This document shows positions 49,749-55,182 of a stretch of DNA of 55,182 nt, piece after piece. Source of the DNA: an uncultured Prevotella sp. GTDB taxonomy: Bacteria; Bacteroidota; Bacteroidia; Bacteroidales; Bacteroidaceae. Location: positions 1 through 55,182 of the forward strand of contig CAMQBR010000012.1 of NCBI GenBank assembly GCA_946999045.1, read 5' to 3'. The notes beneath the pieces were generated by a model. The model saw only the letters and a program-made list of their open reading frames with translations, made no database searches and had not been told where the DNA came from. Position 1 is the first letter of the stretch. Every line of letters begins with the position of its first letter. Both the position numbers and the translations under genes were made by a program.

Positions 49749-51293
49749 TTACCCTCTCTCTGCCCAATCGCCACGATCTAAGTTACGATAGCTAATGGCT
49801 TCTGCCAAATGTTCGGTCAATACATCAGGCGAACTTGAAAGATCAGCAATGGTTCGAGCTACTTTTAATATACGATTGTAAGCACGAGCCGACAAGCTAA
49901 AGCGTTCCATAGCCACTCTTAACGTCTCAACTCCTGCTGCATCGGGTTCGGCAAACTGATGTATCATGCGCTCTGTCATTTGTGCATTACAATAAATGCC
50001 CTTGTAATTCTTAAACCTTTCTGTTTGGATGGCCCGTGCTTTGATGACCCTTTCTCGGATATCTGCACTAGGTTCTCCTGGCTGTGCTTTGGATATATCT
50101 TGAAAAGGAACGGGGGTTATCTCACATTGAATATCTATACGATCCATTAAAGGGCCGCTAATTTTGTTCATATATCTCTGTATTTGTCCTGGCGTACAAA
50201 CACAAAGATGCGTTGGATCGCCATAATATCCACATGGGCAAGGGTTCATAGATGCTATGAACATAAAGTTACAAGGATACTCAATAGTATATTTGGCACG
50301 TGATATAGTTATCTTTCTATCTTCCAAAGGTTGACGCAAAACCTCTAAAGTAGTCTTTGAAAATTCGGGTAATTCATCGCAGAATAGCACTCCATTATGT
50401 GATAAGGTTATCTCTCCTGGCTGAGGAGTAGAGCCTCCACCCACCAATGCTACTTCGCTTATAGTATGATGGGGAGCACGAAAAGGACGTTGAGCAATAA
50501 GAGAAGTGCCAGAACCTAACTTACCTGCAACGCTATGTATCTGTGTCGTTTCTAAACTCTCTGATAAAGTTAATGGAGGAAGAATGGTTGGTAAACGTTT
50601 TGCCATCATGGATTTGCCACTACCAGGCGGTCCAATCATAATGAGATTGTGACCTCCAGCAGCTGCTACCTCCAAGGCTCGCTTTACATTTTCCTGTCCT
50701 CTTACATCACTAAAATCAAGTTCAAATTTGTATTGATGCTCGTAAAACTCCTTACGAGTATCTATAACAGTAGGTTCAAAAGATTTTGCTCCTGTTAAGA
50801 ATTGGATAACTTCGAGCATAGAATCCATTCCATATACATCCAACTTATTAACAACAGCTGCCTCTCTTACATTCTGGGTAGGAACAATCAGTCCCTTAAA
50901 TTTTTCTTTTCTGGCTCGTATAGCAATAGGTAAAGCTCCTTTGATAGGTTGCAAAGTGCCGTCTAAACTCAGCTCTCCCACTAACATATACTGACCGAGT
51001 ACATCAGACACTATAGTTCCATTGGCTGCTAATATGGCAATAGCCAATGGCAAATCGAAGCTACTACCCTCTTTCCTTAGGTTAGCAGGTGCCATATTCA
51101 CGGTAATATCGGCACGTGGAAACTTGTAACCATTGTTCTGCATAGCTGCAGCTATGCGGTTACGACCTTCTTTTACAGCCTCATCGCCAAGACCAGTAAA
51201 GTGATACATCACGCCTTGTGTGAGACTTACTTCAATGGTTACGGTGGTTACTTCCAAACCATTGACCGCTGCACAGTATGTTTTTATTAGCAT
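49749..51293 (-). CDS. comM: YifB/ComM family Mg-chelatase-like AAA+ ATPase
   Basis: The 514-residue protein has an N-terminal Lon-protease-like ChlI domain, a central AAA+ domain with Walker A GPPGSGKSMM near residue 220 and FCDELPEF as Walker B, and a C-terminal Mg_chelatase_C domain. It contains a cysteine-rich insert (MNPCPCGYYGDPTHLCVC). ComM is a helicase that promotes branch migration during natural transformation in other bacteria. It is the last gene of a probable operon with the two upstream lipoprotein genes (9-bp spacing). Confidence 0.92.
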   Translation of the reverse strand: MLIKTYCAAVNGLEVTTVTIEVSLTQGVMYHFTGLGDEAVKEGRNRIAAAMQNNGYKFPRADITVNMAPANLRKEGSSFDLPLAIAILAANGTIVSDVLGQYMLVGELSLDGTLQPIKGALPIAIRARKEKFKGLIVPTQNVREAAVVNKLDVYGMDSMLEVIQFLTGAKSFEPTVIDTRKEFYEHQYKFELDFSDVRGQENVKRALEVAAAGGHNLIMIGPPGSGKSMMAKRLPTILPPLTLSESLETTQIHSVAGKLGSGTSLIAQRPFRAPHHTISEVALVGGGSTPQPGEITLSHNGVLFCDELPEFSKTTLEVLRQPLEDRKITISRAKYTIEYPCNFMFIASMNPCPCGYYGDPTHLCVCTPGQIQRYMNKISGPLMDRIDIQCEITPVPFQDISKAQPGEPSADIRERVIKARAIQTERFKNYKGIYCNAQMTERMIHQFAEPDAAGVETLRVAMERFSLSARAYNRILKVARTIADLSSSPDVLTEHLAEAISYRNLDRGDWAERG

Positions 51294-51302
51294 ATATTTC
51301 GG

Positions 51303-52301
51303 TTATATCAGCTCTTTTATCTTCTTTGTAAGAGCATCAATATCAAGTCCACGAGCTACTACGCGTCCATTTTTCAAGATGATATTATCAGGAATAGATG
51401 AAATACCTAATGGTTTAATTAGGCTTCCACCAAACATTTTTTCATCACATATATTCGACCATCTAATAGAATCGTTGTTCAAAGTGGCTTTACACGTTTT
51501 TTTACTAGCATCTAATGAAATACCAATTACCTTGAGTTTTGAGCCATAGTGCTTTTTCAAATCATTTAACTTACGCTGAATATCCATACTAGGATAACTC
51601 CATGACGTCCAAACATTAACGACAGCAACGTTTGCAGAATTGAGAGTTAAATTAGTTATACTATTGCCTTTTAAATCGTAAGTAGAGAATGGGGGCAAAG
51701 ACTTTCCTTGTAATACCATTCCGCCAGATAGTTGTCTCTGCAAGTGGGTTAAAGCTGTACTCTCGGGTTGCTGCGCTTTCATTAAGTCAACCAGCTGCTT
51801 TGCTTTTGAATATTTAGGCATTGGTGTCTGCAACAAATATTTTATAACTAAATAACGTGCCCCATCTGTTTTGGGGTTATCATGCACAAACTGCTCCACA
51901 TCCTTTAATATTTCTGGTGGAGATGCACTGGCAATACGCTTTCTAAACTTAGATAGTAATTCGTTTTCCTTGGTTCCTTCTACTTGTATTTCTTTTAAGT
52001 GCGAGACATCACCACTCACATTTACCGTTTTTCCTGCTTCGGCAATAACAGGTTGCACTGAAAAGTTAGGAAAAACTATCAGCAATATTCCTTTTCGCTC
52101 ACATGGTATTTCGTAAGTAAACCTGCCTCCTTGCACCTGTATGGTATCCATACTATTGATAATACCATCAGGACTATAAACATAAAACTCACCTTGGTTA
52201 ATGTGTAGTAGCTTGCCATCTAACTTAAAGTGATGACTATCTGTGCCACACGATGACACCATAACCAAAGTGAGTAATATTAAATATGCAATATGTTTCA
52301 T
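51303..52301 (-). CDS. Thioredoxin-fold lipoprotein (DUF4369-AhpC/TSA) lacking the CxxC
   Basis: The 332-residue protein has a lipoprotein signal (LVMVSSC, Cys near residue 18), an N-terminal DUF4369-like beta domain (about 25-125) and a C-terminal thioredoxin-like domain (about 205-332). Where family members have W(C/A)xWCxPC, this protein reads VWTSWSYPSMD, so both active-site cysteines are serine. The fold is otherwise well kept (KVIGISLD, LGISSIPDNIILKNG). It is probably not a thiol oxidoreductase but a binding or scaffold protein in the periplasm. It is packed between the TPR gene (14 bp) and comM (9 bp). Confidence 0.85.
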   Translation of the reverse strand: MKHIAYLILLTLVMVSSCGTDSHHFKLDGKLLHINQGEFYVYSPDGIINSMDTIQVQGGRFTYEIPCERKGILLIVFPNFSVQPVIAEAGKTVNVSGDVSHLKEIQVEGTKENELLSKFRKRIASASPPEILKDVEQFVHDNPKTDGARYLVIKYLLQTPMPKYSKAKQLVDLMKAQQPESTALTHLQRQLSGGMVLQGKSLPPFSTYDLKGNSITNLTLNSANVAVVNVWTSWSYPSMDIQRKLNDLKKHYGSKLKVIGISLDASKKTCKATLNNDSIRWSNICDEKMFGGSLIKPLGISSIPDNIILKNGRVVARGLDIDALTKKIKELI

Positions 52302-52315
52302 TGCAAAGTTTTATC

Positions 52316-53989
52316 CTATCTTAGGAAAGTAAATTCTATATCTTTATCAGCATATTCCTTCAATGAAGCATCTTTTTTTATAGCTTCTTTTAAATATGAC
52401 TCAGCAGCAAACTTATTTCCTCTGCGAGCAGCAACCAAAGCATGCAGATAATCGGTCATTGCATTTGGGTGTTGAACCTTATCTAAAGTTGCAGCAGCTA
52501 ATGCATAGTTCTTGTTTAATAATTGTGCTAAGGCTGCACTATTGCTTATAACGCCCTCAAAATCTTTCTCTGCTTGAGCATAATTGCCTTTTGCCAAGTT
52601 CAAACTACCTATAGCTATATTCACGTTTTGTTCGCCTAACGACTTTGCAATATCAGCTTCTGCCTCTTTCCAATTTCCATTATGCAACTCTAAAATACCT
52701 AAGTTAGCCAAAGCCTCTGGAGCTTGTGGGTTAACTCTCAAAGCTTGCTCCAAATAACGTGTAGCTTCCATTTCATCACCTTTCATAAATGACAAGGTTG
52801 CTAAGTTATTGTAAGCACGATAGTCTTTGTCATAGTAAGAAGCTGCACGCTTGTAGATTTCTTCTTTTTGCGCCATATCGTTTACCAAAGAAGCATAATA
52901 CAAAATTTCATCCGCACTCAACTTGGTAGCGTCTTTTGCATATTGGGCTTTGATCTGTTCATCACTTCTTCCAATCGTTTCGTAGTTTATAATTAAACGA
53001 GAACGACGCAACTCTGGCAGAATGCCATTAGCCAATTCACGGAAAGCCTCGCTCATATTACGAATTTGCTGTTCTCTTTGCTCTGGATCTTTGTACATTG
53101 ACAACACACGCAAGATAACATCCTTATCTTGGATATTGCTAACCTGTACTAACTTCTGGAAGCCTTCCCAATCTTGCGCTGTATAATGAGCATCTACGCC
53201 TGTTTCAACTCTTGCTTTTTTCAATTGAGATTTAACATAACCCTCAGAAGTATTCTGACGTTTATTAGCTAATTTATCATTAAAGCTATATCCTCCTTCT
53301 GGTGAAGCATAAGCCTGAATTTCAACGTTACGTATGTTCATCTTCTCACGAGAAGCATTGATACGCTTCAACATAGCTATAAACTCTTTTACAGAATGGT
53401 TTTTCAATTCGCTCTGACGCAAATTAGCTTGATTTACTAAGAACCTAATGTTAGCCTCTTGCTTCATAGCATTTACACGCTGAAAGCTATCAGGTGCCAA
53501 ACAGCCGCCATCGCTTAGCAATAAGTTTTTATACAATTCAGATGTAGCAATGACACCTGTTGCCACTTTTACAGCAGGAATGTTTACCTTTTTCTTACCA
53601 CGCTTAGCTGCAAACGTTAAATACATATCGCTCTTCTGCATATCGGGCAAATATGTAAAAGTAGTTTTCATTGTATAGCGTCCGCCCAAACGATAAGATA
53701 CCATCTGGTCGTTACCCATTACTTTCTCACCTTGAAAAGTAGTAGATACACCTTGTGCTACCTGCCCATTACCATATCTTAATTCTGGAATCACAGTAAC
53801 TACTGCGTTCTTCTTCATATATTTCTCTGGGAATGTTCCGTTAATCGTTACAGGAACTTGCCCTCCCTTTGTCTCTAATGGATTGGGAGTTATCGTGAAG
53901 TTATTTGCCGTCAATGAGCCCATTTTAGAACATGAGCTAAACCCCAAAGCCGTACAAATAGATAAAATAAAAATAAGATTTTTGCGCAT
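52316..53989 (-). CDS. TPR and OmpA-like domain outer-membrane lipoprotein
   Basis: The 557-residue protein has a lipoprotein signal (ALGFSSC), a beta-rich N-terminal part of about 150 residues, an OmpA-like segment (VEIQAYASPEGGYSFNDKLANKR, about 220-260) and tetratricopeptide repeats from about 390 to the C-terminus. The open frame extends to 54067, but that extension translates the complement of the tRNA-Leu gene, so the ATG at 53989 is the start. It probably works at the cell envelope as a peptidoglycan-associated assembly factor. It starts 35 bp after tRNA-Leu. Confidence 0.85.
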   Translation of the reverse strand: MRKNLIFILSICTALGFSSCSKMGSLTANNFTITPNPLETKGGQVPVTINGTFPEKYMKKNAVVTVIPELRYGNGQVAQGVSTTFQGEKVMGNDQMVSYRLGGRYTMKTTFTYLPDMQKSDMYLTFAAKRGKKKVNIPAVKVATGVIATSELYKNLLLSDGGCLAPDSFQRVNAMKQEANIRFLVNQANLRQSELKNHSVKEFIAMLKRINASREKMNIRNVEIQAYASPEGGYSFNDKLANKRQNTSEGYVKSQLKKARVETGVDAHYTAQDWEGFQKLVQVSNIQDKDVILRVLSMYKDPEQREQQIRNMSEAFRELANGILPELRRSRLIINYETIGRSDEQIKAQYAKDATKLSADEILYYASLVNDMAQKEEIYKRAASYYDKDYRAYNNLATLSFMKGDEMEATRYLEQALRVNPQAPEALANLGILELHNGNWKEAEADIAKSLGEQNVNIAIGSLNLAKGNYAQAEKDFEGVISNSAALAQLLNKNYALAAATLDKVQHPNAMTDYLHALVAARRGNKFAAESYLKEAIKKDASLKEYADKDIEFTFLR

Positions 53990-54024
53990 AGTAATAAATA
54001 TAATAATATATGTTTTCAAAAACG

Positions 54025-54110
54025 TGCCGCGAGCGGGACTCGAACCCGCACAGCCATTGCTGGCCAAGGGATTTTAAGTCCCTCGTGTCTACCAATTCCA
54101 CCATTGCGGC
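54025..54110 (-). tRNA. tRNA-Leu(UAA)
   Basis: The minus strand folds to a complete tRNA with acceptor GCCGC...GCGGC, a long variable arm (type II), TTCGAGTCC T-loop and anticodon TAA between GGGACT and AAATCCC. The discriminator is A and CCA is not encoded. Confidence 0.96.
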
Positions 54111-54164
54111 ATGGCATGTGCCACATCACTACTTTTAATGTAACACCTCTTACAAGTAAAAGAG

Positions 54165-54237
54165 AGCGGCAAACGAGACTTGAACTCGCGACCCCAACCT
54201 TGGCAAGGTTGTGCTCTACCAACTGAGCTATTGCCGC
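54165..54237 (-). tRNA. tRNA-Gly(GCC)
   Basis: The minus strand folds to a standard tRNA with acceptor GCGGCAA/TTGCCGC, D-arm AGCTCAGTTGGTAGAGC, anticodon GCC in AACCTTGCCAAGGTT, and T-loop GTTCGAGTC. CCA is not encoded. It shares a promoter with tRNA-Leu 54 bp downstream. Confidence 0.97.
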
Positions 54238-54252
54238 ATTTTTTACAGGTTG

Positions 54253-54281
54253 CAAAGTTAGTATATATTCTTGAAACCACA
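54253..54281 (-). promoter_or_regulatory. Promoter of the tRNA-Gly/tRNA-Leu unit
   Basis: Minus-strand TTTG (54281-54278), 17 bases and TAACTTTG (54260-54253) precede tRNA-Gly by 15 bases. The spacing is two bases short of the usual 19. The downstream lipoprotein-comM genes may be read from this promoter. Confidence 0.6.
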
Positions 54282-54375
54282 AAAGATTTTACTTTTTTTT
54301 TGATGCGATATAAAAAAAATGCAACACTTTCTTTTTTTTAGCAATCTCTGCCAACAAGAGGCATAATGATGATAT

Positions 54376-54392
54376 AAGGGCGGTTCTATAAA
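54376..54392 (+). repeat. Left-terminus fragment of the inverted-repeat element
   Basis: AAGGGCGGTTCTATAAA matches the left end exactly, then diverges (CAATAAAATG). It is either a solo terminus or a heavily decayed copy. Confidence 0.6.
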
Positions 54393-54640
54393 CAATAAAA
54401 TGCGAAAGATTCTAAATTTAACTATTAAACAGAACAAAGTAAGTAAGAAAGGTATAAATATACAACACCTTAAAATAGGTATTTTACAAAAAATAGAAAT
54501 ATTCTATTGTAAAAATAAATGACAATTTTTGAGGTTTTTTATTTTTTCAAAATAGAAAATACAAAGGGAAAAAAGAGACTGAAATAGAGAAGAGGTTACT
54601 TATTTTCATTACTTTTTGCGATAAAAAACATGGTAATTGC

Positions 54641-54703
54641 GACACTATTAGCATGCTTTTATCATACTAAAAGGTGCTAACTGTGGCATTATAGTATGCT
54701 AAT
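54641..54703. repeat. Inverted pair related to the 19928-19997 repeats
   Basis: ATTAGCATGCT (54647-54657) and AGTATGCTAAT (54693-54703) are inverted with one mismatch. The right arm with flank (54683-54699, minus) matches GCATACTTTAATGCCAC at 19941 in 16 of 17 bases. The left arm context CACTATTAGCATGCTTT also resembles CACTATTTGCATACTTT. Confidence 0.6.
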
Positions 54704-55083
54704 AAGGGGGCAAAAAGCATATAAATGGCGTAGCTTTCACATATTTTTTGATTGAGCACGTGGCACGTTCTTTTATAACACAATGGCATACAAGAAGATA
54801 CGAAATCGCATTATTTTTACGATATTTTCATAACAGAAGATGGTGAAAGGAAATTTGAAAAATATAAGAGGGTGAATGTAAAAAAAAAGCGAATAAAGAC
54901 ACTTTCCTAAGCTCTCCCCAAAAGAAGAGGAGGAGGGGGATATTAAACTTTTTGCTGTATACAAATATGCACCCCATAAAAAAAATAGTATGGACGCACA
55001 ACCAGAGCCCCCACTTCTTTTTCATATTTTGCGGAGCAGACACATAAGCCAAGCGTCCTCCCCTCATATTTTTTATGGGGGGG

Positions 55084-55118
55084 CTATAAATTACCACCGC
55101 ATATTGTGAGTAAATTTA
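55084..55118 (-). repeat. Right-end fragment of the inverted-repeat element (subfamily II)
   Basis: CTATAAATTACCACCGCATATTGTGAGTAAATTTATA (about 55084-55118) is the subfamily II right end in reverse. It lies three bases from the next copy. Confidence 0.75.
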
Positions 55119-55120
55119 TA

Positions 55121-55182
55121 GTGGGTAGTTCTATAAATTAGCTTTGACAGATTGTGAGACTATTTTTGAGGTCAATTTGTTT
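55121..55182 (+). repeat. Inverted-repeat element cut by the window edge (subfamily I)
   Basis: GTAGTTCTATAAATTAGC continues AGATTGTGAGACTATTTTTGAGG, as in the reference copy, and runs off the end of the window at position 62 of the element. Confidence 0.85.

Larger units (their letters stand above)
54238..55182. other. Gene-free AT-rich end of the window
   Basis: No coding sequence is convincing over about 945 bp. It holds the tRNA promoter, a left-end fragment of the dispersed element (54376-54392), a palindrome (54481-54516), an inverted pair related to the 19928 repeat (54641-54703), a purine/pyrimidine-rich block followed by ATTAAACTTTTTGCTGT (54942-54958), and two element copies at the edge. 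Confidence 0.6.

Noticed and set aside
53990..54067. N-terminal extension of the TPR lipoprotein
   Set aside because: It translates part of tRNA-Leu; the lipoprotein signal starts at 53989.

Overview
The window is a 55 kb, AT-rich stretch of a Bacteroidetes chromosome, most likely Prevotella or a close Prevotellaceae relative. This rests on the protein set (short phosphotransacetylase, Bacteroidetes-type NusA/InfB, SufBCDS, glycine-lipid acyltransferases, DUF4369/thioredoxin-like and TPR/OmpA lipoproteins, GH92 and GH2 secreted glycosidases), on promoters of the TTTG-N19-21-TAnnTTTG type, and on scarce Shine-Dalgarno sites. The species call is an inference; no rRNA is present. LAYOUT. 1-583: downstream of pta, filled by inverted-terminal-repeat elements. 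584-6234: pta and rnr on minus, then a NAD-dependent reductase and a PAP2 membrane enzyme on plus, possibly sphingolipid-related. 6442-7407: OmpA-like lipoprotein with a strong terminator. 7441-13366: response regulator, sensor kinase, MgtA-type P-type ATPase and a small OprB-like porin whose start overlaps the mgtA stop; by eye this block uses more G/C-ending codons than its neighbours. 13631-19175: pncB, a HAD phosphatase, cysS, miaB. 19176-20740: a 1.5 kb gene-free stretch with a full-length repeat element, short direct repeats and the rimP promoter. 20741-25568: rimP-nusA-infB. 25824-30723: sufB-sufC-sufD-sufS with hairpins before sufB and between sufD and sufS. 30720-35050: small membrane protein, rnhB, WYL regulator, a crossing-stem structured intergenic sequence, then glsA-glsB for glycine lipids. 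35160-41791: GH92 and GH2 exported glycosidases flanking a multiply frameshifted pseudogene. 42096-48117, minus: SpoU methyltransferase, sufE, U32 protein, murF, a methyltransferase-like relic and mdh. 48534-49706: orphan sensor kinase. 49749-54237, minus: tRNA-Gly, tRNA-Leu, TPR/OmpA lipoprotein, a thioredoxin-fold lipoprotein without the active-site cysteines, and comM. 54238-55182: gene-free, with repeat fragments. The most striking feature the genes do not explain is a dispersed family of about 13 non-coding elements and fragments. Full copies are about 260 bp. Their ends are inverted copies of GGTTCTATAAATTA, usually within AAGGnnGG...CCnnCCTT. They occur in at least two sequence subfamilies, as internally deleted forms, and once as a perfect 46-nt palindrome touching a stop codon. 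They carry no transposase and look like MITEs that may double as terminators or RNA structures. The other strong candidates are the envelope-spanning MgtA/porin/two-component module and the crossing-stem sequence at 32846-32935.
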